Shown here one piece after another: positions 44,887 through 52,682 of a stretch of DNA of 64,000 nt. The stretch's first letter is position 1. Every line of letters begins with the position of its first letter. The position numbers were made by a program, and so were the translations under genes. Below the pieces are notes generated by a model. The model saw only the letters and a list, made by a program, of their open reading frames with translations. It did no database searches and was not told the origin of the DNA. The DNA comes from Rhodobacteraceae bacterium Alg238-R152 (GTDB lineage Bacteria > Pseudomonadota > Alphaproteobacteria > Rhodobacterales > Rhodobacteraceae): contig UNRJ01000002.1 in the NCBI GenBank assembly GCA_900537125.1, positions 596,105-660,104 of the forward strand, written 5' to 3'.

Positions 44887-46805
44887 CAGACCGGCGACTC
44901 GTGCAGATTGCCCTGCCGGGTTTCTTCCAAAACCTGGAGAGAACTGCCTGGGCCAAGCCAGATCGGACCACTGTCGCCCAAGCCGTACGCGCCAACTTCA
45001 TTTGCCGCTGAAACAGTCGCCTTTGCCAAGTCAGAAGCCTCGTTGCCGCCGGCGCCAGCAGAAGGCGCGCCAAACACCAGCGTTTCTGCGACGCGTCCCG
45101 CCAACAGAATTGCCCGATCCCGGTGCATGGTGGCTGCAGTATGAACGCGGTCGCCACCAGATGTCTGACACTCTCCTCCCTGCGCAGGCAGGCGCAAGAA
45201 ATACACTTGCAGGTCGGGGTAGGCCGCCGCGACCAATGCGTGTCCACACTCATGGACCGCCATGCGCTCAACAAGCGCCTCTGGCAGGTCACGCAGCCCA
45301 CCGCTCAACGCACGCACAACATCTTCGGTTCTCAGCACAAGCCGCGCGCGCCGCGCAATCGCCCGCGCTTTTCTGAGAGCCGCAGCACAATCTGCACCTG
45401 TTCGTCCCAGCGCGTGAACAGCGCAGGTCGCGACGTCAATCGCCTCCTCCCCGGTCTGAAGGTGCTGCATAAGGATGACCTCCAAATCGCCACGGGTCGG
45501 CAGACCAATTTCGACAACGCTATCAAAGCGGCCGGACCGCCTGACCACAGGTGGAACATCCTCCAGATGGTTGGCCGCAGCGACGATGGCGACACCCTCC
45601 CGCCCCTTGATGCCGTCAAGCTGTTCCAGAAGCCCCTTCATGGCCTTCAATTCGTAGGTTGAACCGGAACGATCGCAGCTACCTGCGCCGCCCTGGCAGA
45701 AGGAATCCAGCTCGTCGATAAACAGGATGCATGGCGCTTTGTTGCGCGCGTCTTCAAAGCACTTGGACATCGCCTTCAGGAAGTCACCTAAGTGACCTTC
45801 CTTCTGCCACTCCGCGTAAGATCCGGACACAAAACCTATGCCGGCGGTGCTTGCCATCGCCCGGGCCAACTCTGTTTTGCCTGTCCCGGGTGCGCCGATA
45901 ACCAAAAGCCCTCTAGGGACGTCGTGCCACTCAATTAATCCGCGCTGCCAATCTCTTAGCGCTGAAACAACATCCTGCGCGAGTTCTTTGGCTTCGCCGT
46001 AACCGACCAGATCGTCAAGGGGAGCAACTGCCTTGGCGACGGAGGTTGAGCCGTCTGTTGGTGTGGCGTCCGCAGGTCTTGCAAGACAGTTGTGCAAGTA
46101 ATCTAGGGCGCCTGTTCCGTCTGCGGCGCGGCAGGCACAGGCAAGATCAAAAGGGCGGATTTCCCCGTTCGTCACAGCGAGATCAATAGCCTCAAGAGTA
46201 GCGTCGAAGTCCTCCGCCTTCATGTTCGGATATTCAAAGCCAAAGACCAGCCGGATGATCTCAGCATCGATTGGCATCAAGGTGAGGGTGTGGCGCGGAT
46301 AGTTGGGAAGAAATTCCTCTTGATCTCCGGTCTCATCGCCGCTGAAGATCATCGGCTCAGCAGTCGATATCAGTTGGGTCAATTCAGTTTCGTCGAGCTT
46401 GCGCCGGCTGGACTTGCCGAGCTCCCGCAGGTTGACCCCGGCGCCGGGATCGCCGCTGCGGTACCAATCGGTGCGCACGTACATGTGTGGTGGCGCAAAA
46501 ACCCGAATAGCCCGTCGAAGATAGTCCTGATTCAGCCCCGACCGCAGCACCGTTATGGCCTTAGGGGTGAACATATCGACTTTGGCGGTATGTATCGCAC
46601 GGCCCAATAGCAATGCCGCAATGAGCACCCCAAGAGAGATGTCGTCACCACGCAGAACGGCGAAGTCAGCGGGGGAGGCACCCGTAAGGCTTTGCTGTGC
46701 CGCGGTGATCGCCGCTTCGTGTTTTGGGTCGGCATCTGTTTGATAGTCAAGGAGTTTGGAAAACGTGGGGACTGTCCACGGTTGTACGTTTTGTTCCTTG
46801 TGCAT
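44886..46805 (-). CDS. soluble AAA+ ATPase with M41 (FtsH-like) peptidase domain
   Basis: A 639-aa ATP-dependent protease-like protein. An N-terminal domain of about 260 residues is unrecognised. An AAA+ module follows: Walker A GAPGTGKT (304-311), Walker B ILFIDELDS (360-368), sensor AANHLEDVP, arginine finger VRRSGRFD. The zinc peptidase domain has HECGH (518-522) and the third ligand Asp592 in EASDLAKAT. No membrane segment, unlike housekeeping FtsH. The frame stops at QGNLHESPV; the last ~50 codons lie in another frame. It stands alone beside tRNA-Arg. The start at 46805 has only a weak ribosome site. Substrate is unknown. Confidence 0.82.
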   Translation of the reverse strand: MHKEQNVQPWTVPTFSKLLDYQTDADPKHEAAITAAQQSLTGASPADFAVLRGDDISLGVLIAALLLGRAIHTAKVDMFTPKAITVLRSGLNQDYLRRAIRVFAPPHMYVRTDWYRSGDPGAGVNLRELGKSSRRKLDETELTQLISTAEPMIFSGDETGDQEEFLPNYPRHTLTLMPIDAEIIRLVFGFEYPNMKAEDFDATLEAIDLAVTNGEIRPFDLACACRAADGTGALDYLHNCLARPADATPTDGSTSVAKAVAPLDDLVGYGEAKELAQDVVSALRDWQRGLIEWHDVPRGLLVIGAPGTGKTELARAMASTAGIGFVSGSYAEWQKEGHLGDFLKAMSKCFEDARNKAPCILFIDELDSFCQGGAGSCDRSGSTYELKAMKGLLEQLDGIKGREGVAIVAAANHLEDVPPVVRRSGRFDSVVEIGLPTRGDLEVILMQHLQTGEEAIDVATCAVHALGRTGADCAAALRKARAIARRARLVLRTEDVVRALSGGLRDLPEALVERMAVHECGHALVAAAYPDLQVYFLRLPAQGGECQTSGGDRVHTAATMHRDRAILLAGRVAETLVFGAPSAGAGGNEASDLAKATVSAANEVGAYGLGDSGPIWLGPGSSLQVLEETRQGNLHESPV

Positions 46806-47319
46806 TGCTCTATTCCATCAGGCAAAGGGACACTGTTCACGGACTCGTCCGTGTTTGTTGGCATCCAGGTTGGTTGATCGTGGTGCCGATCAGTCGACAT
46901 CACGTATCGGAACATATAGAGAACATGCGTCTGTGGAAGAGCCAAAACTCGACGGAAGTAAAACTCTCCAAGCTGATGAAAATAATGCAAATTATCCAAA
47001 ATTTTTCGCACACGCCGCAATGCAGGCAAGCCGTGGAAATGACCGGATTTGTCGGGCTTGAAGGTGATTTTTTCGCACTCCCGATTTTGCGTTATGCACT
47101 GTGGTGCAAATGACACTCGAGGTGTGTGGGCGCCCGAAATTGAAGCCAGTGTAACCGCCTCTTGGCCTGCCAAAGAGAGAGAATCGGCAGCAGATCTCCC
47201 TTAGTTGCGAACATGGAATCACAATTTGGACTGCTACACGGCAGCTTTTGGGCGCATGAATGGGGGCCGGTTCCTCCAATCGACCAAAAGCCCGACAGGC
47301 CGCCTGACACATATGGAGG
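46806..47319. other. gene-poor stretch upstream of AAA+ gene
   Basis: No reading frame here has convincing coding character or a recognisable family; the open frames overlap on opposite strands and start without ribosome sites. It probably contains the promoter of the minus-strand AAA+ gene and mobile-element debris. Confidence 0.4.
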
Positions 47320-47483
47320 ATTCTGTTGAAAAACTCGCTTGCAAGAAAAACGCTGTCAAAAATTGGAACAGGTGTTTCGTGGATGCGCTTTTGACAAATA
47401 GTATTCGCAGGATATCCCGTCAGAGGGACGATATTCTGTCAAAATGCACCCAATTGGCCAGACACCGAGTTTTTCAACAGAAT
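47320..47483. mobile_element. 164-bp MITE-like element with perfect 18-bp terminal inverted repeats
   Basis: ATTCTGTTGAAAAACTCG (47320-47337) is matched exactly in reverse complement at 47466-47483. The 128-bp interior codes for nothing and carries several copies of a CTGTCAAAA-like word. Terminal repeats of this length around a non-coding core are typical of a miniature element moved by a transposase encoded elsewhere, probably of an IS5/IS1182-like group, though that assignment is a guess. It abuts the 146-bp repeat that begins at 47484. Confidence 0.7.
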
Positions 47484-47629
47484 AGACGGATTGCAGTCAT
47501 TCTCTGCAACTGCGAGAGCACCCGGGGCGGACAGGTGGAATCAGTCGTGCGGATCCATCCCAAGCGGATCCCACATGCTGCGCTCCGCATCAAGGTTAGC
47601 AGTGCGCAGTTTGTGTACTTTGCAAAGTC
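47484..47629 (+). repeat. 146-bp dispersed repeat, copy A
   Basis: From AGACGGATTGCAGTC to the CTTTGCAAAGTC end, this matches the reverse complement of 59162-59307 with about 10 mismatches over 146 bp, six of them clustered near the right end. The first 55 bp are nearly perfect. Reading frames within it have no recognised family. Copies A and B are inverted and enclose about 11.5 kb of catabolic genes. Confidence 0.8.
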
Positions 47630-47832
47630 GCCGACAGATACACCGGCTCCCATCGCAAACGGCCCAAACCTGCCGCTCGCCGGTCCGTTAATCGCCGCGA
47701 TGCAGCTTCATCAGACCGGCCATTCGATACACCGTGCAGCATTTTCGATGACCGAAGGGAAGGTCAGCGGACGAAGCGAACCTTTCAGACTCCTTGGTTA
47801 AGGTCCGGTTTGTAGTTTTGCAGTGCCCTGGC
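47630..47832. other. 203-bp stretch between repeat A and VOC gene
   Basis: No gene recognised. A plus-strand frame continuing out of repeat A (ending SEPFRLLG) is open to 47801 but has no family resemblance or ribosome site. Its GGTCAGCGGACGAAGCG stretch recalls common roseobacter intergenic sequence. Confidence 0.3.
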
Positions 47833-48330
47833 CTAGGTGTAAGCACCGCCCGAATAGGTCAGCTCATAGCTGTGGCTGTAAAGTTCAAACACGATCCCGA
47901 ACGGGTCTTCGACATAGACCATGCGGTAAGGTTTCTCGTCGGGGAAATACTCTCTCACAGGCATCCGCTGTTTACCGCCCGCAGCAACGATTTTGGCCAG
48001 CAAATCCTCAAGGTTCGGGTCCTGGATTGCAAAGTGGAATGTCCCGTGCTGACGGAAATCCAGATTGTTGTCCGGCGCATGATGGCCGTCAAACTCGAAC
48101 AACTCAAATCCGATGCGGTCAGCCGTTGCGAGGTGCGCAATGCGGATTTTCCCCCAGCCTTCGCCGAAGACGTCGCTGCACATTTGCCCGATGTCGCTGC
48201 CGTCTTCGATGATCTCAGTTGGCTCCATAATTACATAGAACCCCAGAACATCGCGGTAAAATTCGACCGCCTTTTCCAGATCCGGAACAGACAGGCCAAT
48301 GTGTGAGAAAGTGCGTGGTGTCGGTGTCAT
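47833..48330 (-). CDS. VOC family protein (glyoxalase/dioxygenase fold)
   Basis: A 165-aa metal-dependent protein with two beta-alpha-beta-beta-beta units. Seen: FSHIGLSVPDLEKAVEFYRD with the first metal His, LGFYVIMEPTE, HGTFHFAIQDPNLEDLLAKI with the second His, and DPFGIVFELYSHS with the Glu ligand. Lactoylglutathione-lyase-like, isomerase and dioxygenase activities all use this fold, so the substrate is open. The start at 48330 follows AAGGAAA. It is divergent from a LysR regulator that probably controls it. Confidence 0.88.
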   Translation of the reverse strand: MTPTPRTFSHIGLSVPDLEKAVEFYRDVLGFYVIMEPTEIIEDGSDIGQMCSDVFGEGWGKIRIAHLATADRIGFELFEFDGHHAPDNNLDFRQHGTFHFAIQDPNLEDLLAKIVAAGGKQRMPVREYFPDEKPYRMVYVEDPFGIVFELYSHSYELTYSGGAYT

Positions 48331-48409
48331 AGCGTTTCCTTTCGTTTGCGTTGACCTGAACATACGTTCGCAGTGACATTCCTTGAAATTATCAATATGT
48401 ATATTTAAA

Positions 48410-48424
48410 ATAACGGAGCGTTAT
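48410..48424. promoter_or_regulatory. T-N11-A palindrome at the LysR start
   Basis: ATAACG-GAG-CGTTAT is a perfect inverted repeat with the T-N11-A spacing (48411 to 48423) expected of LysR operators. It contains the ribosome site of the lysR gene and lies in the divergent region with the VOC gene. Confidence 0.6.
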
Positions 48425-48427
48425 GAT

Positions 48428-49330
48428 TTGCTGAACGCTATCTGGCTAAACACCTTTACTACGCTTTGTGAGCTTGGTCATTTCACACGCTCGGCCGAAT
48501 TGCTGGGCATGACGCAGCCCGGTGTGTCACAGCATCTTCGCAAGCTCGAGGCCCAAGTCGGCAAACCGCTGATCGTGCAAGACGGCAAATCCTTCACGCC
48601 CACCCCTGCGGGAGAGGCCCTATTCAAACTGGGGCTCGCCCGCCGGCAGCAAGAACGTGACCTGCACGAGGCGATTCAGCGCGATGATCCCAACTCGGGT
48701 GAGGTCAAGATCGGCTGCTCCGGCAGTTTCGCCGTGTGGCTGTATCCGCTTCTTCTGGGGCGTTTGCGATGTGCCCCTGATCTCGCGCTGCATCTGACGG
48801 CCGCGCCACGAAGCAACGTGATCGGTGATCTTCTGAGTGGCGATCTCGATCTAGGTATTTTGGCGGGCCAGCCCCAACACCCGCAACTAAACGCAACGTT
48901 GCTCATGCGCGAAGACCTGTGCCTTCTCGTCCCAAGTGCGATGCATGCGCATGATTTTACCCTCTCCGACCTGAACGATTTGGGGTTTGTTGCCCACCCG
49001 GACGGGTTTGAATATGCAGACGACGTTCTCGGGCACAATTTCCCCAAGGACTATCAAGGTGCGGATCACCTGAGAACTCGGACCTCTGTCAATCAGATCG
49101 GGCAGATTTTGACCCCGGTCGCAGAAGGTCTCGGATTCGCGATACTTCCCAAATCAGGTGTTGATGCTTTTGCCCGCCGCGACGAAGTCGCCATCTTGGA
49201 ATTGCCTTTCAAGCACCACCATGACCTTTGGCTGACAGTCCGTCGTGGCAGGGAAGAATTCGCCCGCATCGCGTCCATTATTGCGTTGATTGAGCAGGAA
49301 GTATCCGCATTGGAGCAGATGCCCAAATAG
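48428..49330 (+). CDS. LysR family transcriptional regulator
   Basis: A 300-aa regulator: N-terminal winged helix (LNTFTTLCELGHFTRSAELL, MTQPGVSQHLRKLEAQVG) and a C-terminal periplasmic-binding-like effector domain (about 90-290). The start is probably TTG at 48428, nine bases after GGAG (48415-48418); a TTG at 48383 would add an unlikely leader, and the ATG at 48423 is out of frame. Divergent from the VOC gene, with a LysR-type palindrome overlapping its own translation start, so negative autoregulation is likely. Confidence 0.88.
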   Translation: MLNAIWLNTFTTLCELGHFTRSAELLGMTQPGVSQHLRKLEAQVGKPLIVQDGKSFTPTPAGEALFKLGLARRQQERDLHEAIQRDDPNSGEVKIGCSGSFAVWLYPLLLGRLRCAPDLALHLTAAPRSNVIGDLLSGDLDLGILAGQPQHPQLNATLLMREDLCLLVPSAMHAHDFTLSDLNDLGFVAHPDGFEYADDVLGHNFPKDYQGADHLRTRTSVNQIGQILTPVAEGLGFAILPKSGVDAFARRDEVAILELPFKHHHDLWLTVRRGREEFARIASIIALIEQEVSALEQMPK

Positions 49331-49744
49331 TCTGTCAGGTACGGAAAGCCGCCGTTTGTTCATGCAGCAGCATTTGTCACTTAGGGCTCACAGCCGCCTT
49401 GCGGCGATGCGGCAGCACGTTTGCAGCGAAATAACGTGTGATCGCCGTTGCTCAGTGACCGGATTCGTGCCGGGTGCAGCATGACGCGGCATATGGGGCA
49501 CTACGGCGGTGAGCGGACCTTAGCTGCGTGACGTGTCAATGTCCGCTTTCTCATGGTGAAGCGGCCTGCTGCTTCACTATGAGAGGGTTTCATTTTAGGT
49601 TTGAAATGAAGCTGTGGGGTAGGACTTGGAAGCTGCCAGCCCACTGATTGCGATGTAAGACCCTTTGGGAAACGGTCTTACCAAATAGCTTTCGACGTCC
49701 TCCCCCCCCCAAAAAAATATCCGCCAAAAGCCTGCGCCGCAGAG
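49331..49744. other. 414-bp intergenic region with strong hairpin
   Basis: No gene recognised. A 12-bp stem with one G-T pair (49551-49562 with 49571-49582, core GTGAAGC/GCTTCAC) sits in the middle, possibly a terminator without a T-run or a structured remnant. A run of nine C followed by seven A (49702-49717) lies just beyond the GntR gene's 3' end. GAGCGGACCTT and AATGTCCGCTTT are words common in roseobacter intergenic DNA. Confidence 0.45.
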
Positions 49745-50434
49745 TCAAACTCCGCGCAGCCGATGTTTTTTGAGTAGCTCAAGCATCATGTTCTTCGCAT
49801 TTTGCCGGTGCGCGCGATGCACTGCGTCTGCGGAGCCGATGTCGCCTGCCTTAATGGCTTCGAAAACTTGGCGGTGATCTTCGTTAGACTGAACCGGCAG
49901 TGGGCGCATGAAGAGAGTAACGGTGCGAGCGCGTCGCACCTGGTCGTTCATCATATCAAATACTGTCGCAGCTCTGGAGTTGTCTCCAAGCAAAACCAGT
50001 GCGCGGTGGAAGCGGTCATCCGCCTCTGCCCAGTTCTCCAGATCGTTTTGGGCCACAGCCACTTCCATGTCCTCAATGGCTTTGGCGAGTGGATCAAGGT
50101 CTGGTTCTGAATAGCCTTTGTTTGCCGCATTGCGCGCCGCGAGGCATTCCAGTTCCGTCAAAACGTCATAGATTTCAGCCATATCTTCCGGAGATACCGG
50201 TAGGATTCGCACGCCTTTGCGGGGGCGTAACTCCAGCAGGCCCTGACTTTCCAACATGAGAGCAGCTTCGCGGACCGGTGTGCGAGACACGCCCAATTGT
50301 TCTGCGAGCTCACTTTCCAAATGATCGGACCCTGGCGCCAGATCGCCTGCAAAAATCATGTCACGTAGGGCCAGAAACGCGCGTTGGGAATTGGAAAGCG
50401 GTTTCGTGGAGGGAGTGTCGGCCTTAGAGCTCAC
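49745..50434 (-). CDS. GntR family regulator, FadR/FCD subfamily
   Basis: A 229-aa regulator with an N-terminal winged helix (LRDMIFAGDLAPGSDHLESE, LGVSRTPVREAALMLESQGL) and a C-terminal all-helical FCD domain whose metal/ligand histidines appear in ADDRFHRALV, SNEDHRQVF and VHRAHRQN. The start is GTG at 50434, overlapping the stop of the oxidoreductase gene (GTGA). The frame is open upstream inside that gene but out of phase with it. It probably represses the two divergent operons of the acid-sugar block; FCD ligands are commonly sugar acids or carboxylates. Confidence 0.9.
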   Translation of the reverse strand: MSSKADTPSTKPLSNSQRAFLALRDMIFAGDLAPGSDHLESELAEQLGVSRTPVREAALMLESQGLLELRPRKGVRILPVSPEDMAEIYDVLTELECLAARNAANKGYSEPDLDPLAKAIEDMEVAVAQNDLENWAEADDRFHRALVLLGDNSRAATVFDMMNDQVRRARTVTLFMRPLPVQSNEDHRQVFEAIKAGDIGSADAVHRAHRQNAKNMMLELLKKHRLRGV

Positions 50435-51456
50435 GGCGGTCCTATCTTCAGTTTCTGGCCGGTTTTCGCCGACGCGTAGATGGCCTCTTCGATTGCAATC
50501 ACACGCAGATAGTCGGCGGCGTCGTTTTCGAAAGGCGTTTGTGTGAGAAGGCCAGAAATGACGTGGGACTGCAAGTGGTGCACGCAGTTGCCGCCAAACC
50601 CGTCCCACGTGTCTGCGGGCTGAATGCACGTTGTCTCCTCGGTCCCGAATTTTCGGAGCCAAAGTGAGCCATCGCCATGCAAAGAGATCGTGCCTTCAGT
50701 GCCTTCAAGTAGCGCCTCGCCCATGGTGCGGCGATGGTTGTCTGCGCTGTGATCGAGGTTTCTGTTGCCATCAAACAAAGCGCGGACGCCGTTGGGGTGA
50801 TCAAACAGAATGTAACCAGCGTCTTCGCCTTTTATCGCAGGGTTGACCCGGCGCAGGTCGGCATAGACGGCCTCCGGATCGCCCAAAAGGAAACGGAACG
50901 TGTCGACCCAATGCACCGCTGTTTCGTGCACCAAAAAACGAGGCATGTCGCGAAAATACGGTTGGCGGGCAAGATAAGCGTCTGGCCCCTGACCGTCGCC
51001 CGGACGGAGGCGGAAGGTCAGTTGTTGTGGCGTGCCAACCTTGTTTTCCGTAAGCGCCGTCTTGAGCGCGCGGTACCATGGTTGGAAGCGGAAGTTTTCG
51101 TGCACGATGATGGTGGCTTGAGTCGCGTCGGCCAGCTCGATCATGTCTTTGGCTTCTACCAAGGATTGGCAAAACGGCTTTTGGCAAACCAGTGTTTTTA
51201 CGCCTGCATCCAAGGCCGTGCGAATTGTTTCTGCATGTGCAATTGGCGGCAAGATGATGTCGAGCACATCCGGGGTCACCTCCGCCAGCATCCGGGACAG
51301 GTTGTCGTAGGCGGGCAGGCCTGTTGCCTGCGCCTTTGTTATATCGCGGTTGCAGGAAGCTGCTAGATGCACTTCTGGTATGGAGGCCCAACTGGCATAG
51401 TGGAAATGACTGAAATAGCCCGCTCCCACGCAGGCCACTTTGAGTTTCGCGGTCAT
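50431..51456 (-). CDS. Gfo/Idh/MocA family oxidoreductase
   Basis: NAD(P)-dependent sugar or polyol oxidoreductase, 341 aa. Rossmann motif VACVGAGYFSHFHY (7-20), the conserved QKPFCQSLVEA (a CEKP-like motif with the catalytic Lys) and HETAVHWVDTFRFLLG with the substrate His. It overlaps the IPMDH-like gene before it (ATGA) and the GntR gene after it (GTGA). In this cluster it might oxidise a tetrose to the lactone or act on the acid itself; the substrate is not determined by sequence. Confidence 0.9.
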   Translation of the reverse strand: MTAKLKVACVGAGYFSHFHYASWASIPEVHLAASCNRDITKAQATGLPAYDNLSRMLAEVTPDVLDIILPPIAHAETIRTALDAGVKTLVCQKPFCQSLVEAKDMIELADATQATIIVHENFRFQPWYRALKTALTENKVGTPQQLTFRLRPGDGQGPDAYLARQPYFRDMPRFLVHETAVHWVDTFRFLLGDPEAVYADLRRVNPAIKGEDAGYILFDHPNGVRALFDGNRNLDHSADNHRRTMGEALLEGTEGTISLHGDGSLWLRKFGTEETTCIQPADTWDGFGGNCVHHLQSHVISGLLTQTPFENDAADYLRVIAIEEAIYASAKTGQKLKIGPP

Positions 51457-52550
51457 GCGGCCTCCAGAACCAAGAGGGCAGAAACCGCATCCGCCGCTTC
51501 GTCTGTGCTGGCGGTTCCACCCAGATCCCGCGTTAGGACCGTGCCTTTGGCGACCACTGTTTCAACAGCTTCGCGCAGGCGACTCCCATCGCGCCGCAGA
51601 TCAGCGTTGTCGTGTTTCACACCAAGCCAGTCCAGCATCATGGCGGCAGACAGCAGCATCGCAAAGGGATTGGCCACGCCTTGCCCGGCAATGTCGGGGG
51701 CCGAACCGTGACACGGCTGGAAAACCGCGTGGTCCAATCCAATGTCGGCCGAGGGCGCCAAGCCCAGACCGCCCATCAAGCCCGCGCCGAGGTCGGACAG
51801 GATGTCGCCAAACATGTTTTCTGTGACCAGCACATCAAAATCCCAAGGCTTTTGTACCATCCACAAGGCGGTGGCATCTACATAGGCGTGGTCTGCGGTG
51901 AGGGTGGGGTGCTTGGCGGCCTCTGTGTCAAACAAGGCGCGGAAGAAGGCAAAGGCGCGGAATACATTGGCTTTGTCGACGCAGGTCACGCGTCCTGGGC
52001 CTCGACCTTGCGCCTTGCGTTGGTGGGCGAGGTCAAAGGTAAAGCGGAACAGTTTTTCGGAGATGTCGCGCGTGATGCGGAGAGTTTCGCGGGCTTCATC
52101 CGCACTGACCTCGCCGGTGCCTTGCGTAAAGAAGAGCCCTTCGGTGCTTTCACGGACCAGGACAAAATCGATTTCTTTGCCGTCGGGAATTTTGAGTGGC
52201 GTTGCTTGGCCTGCGCGCACCGTCACGGGGCGGACACCGGCAAAGAGAGTTAGGGCTTTGCGCAGATCGATTTGCGGGGAAATTTCTGTGCCGTCAGCGT
52301 AACGCACATTCGGAAGTCCCATGGCTGACAATAGAATCGCATCCGCATTTCGCGCGGCCTTCAAGGAGCTTGCAGGCAGAGATTCGCCTGTTTCCGCATA
52401 ATGTGCTGCGCCAGCAGGCGCTGCGGTGAAGTTCAGCGAATAGCCCGTGGATTGCTCTGAGAGAGTGTTCAGAATTTTCACTGTTGGATCAGTGATTTCC
52501 GGGCCAATCCCGTCTCCTGCAAACACTGTGATTTCATACGAGTTGGGCAT
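51453..52550 (-). CDS. isocitrate/isopropylmalate dehydrogenase family protein
   Basis: A 365-aa NAD-dependent hydroxyacid dehydrogenase of the LeuB/tartrate/D-malate group. FAGDGIGPEITDPTVKIL, VLVRESTEGLFFTQG, the catalytic Tyr-equivalent and Lys regions (DKANVF), ENMFGDILSDLGAGL with metal Asp residues, and the NAD motif HGSAPDIAGQGVANPFA. LeuB and IDH would sit in biosynthetic contexts; here a tartrate- or D-malate-like specificity is more likely, possibly oxidising a tetronate at C3. First gene of the minus-strand operon, with AAGGAAGGAA upstream. Confidence 0.88.
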   Translation of the reverse strand: MPNSYEITVFAGDGIGPEITDPTVKILNTLSEQSTGYSLNFTAAPAGAAHYAETGESLPASSLKAARNADAILLSAMGLPNVRYADGTEISPQIDLRKALTLFAGVRPVTVRAGQATPLKIPDGKEIDFVLVRESTEGLFFTQGTGEVSADEARETLRITRDISEKLFRFTFDLAHQRKAQGRGPGRVTCVDKANVFRAFAFFRALFDTEAAKHPTLTADHAYVDATALWMVQKPWDFDVLVTENMFGDILSDLGAGLMGGLGLAPSADIGLDHAVFQPCHGSAPDIAGQGVANPFAMLLSAAMMLDWLGVKHDNADLRRDGSRLREAVETVVAKGTVLTRDLGGTASTDEAADAVSALLVLEAA

Positions 52551-52611
52551 GGATATGCGTTCCTTCCTTTGACCTTGTGGCAGGTTTTGCCGGCGCGATC
52601 TATTTAAAAAT

Positions 52612-52650
52612 TTGACATCGCATTTATTAATGCATACGTAAATTCATGCA
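52612..52650 (+). promoter_or_regulatory. promoter and inverted repeat before tctC
   Basis: TTGACA (52612-52617) and TACGTA (52635-52640) are 17 bp apart. The inverted repeat TGCAT-N10-ATGCA (52631-52650) covers the -10 and could be the operator of the GntR-type regulator encoded by the divergent operon. Confidence 0.5.
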
Positions 52651-52682
52651 ACATAAAACGCATTGAGTCTGGGAGGACAAGA

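Noticed and set aside
46553..47173. 206-codon frame over the AAA+ start
   Set aside because: Overlaps the AAA+ gene in another frame, basic and low-complexity, and ends within its coding sequence.
49702..49717. C9-A7 homopolymer tract as a phase-variable switch
   Set aside because: It lies beyond the 3' end of the GntR gene and not in a promoter or reading frame whose length change would matter.
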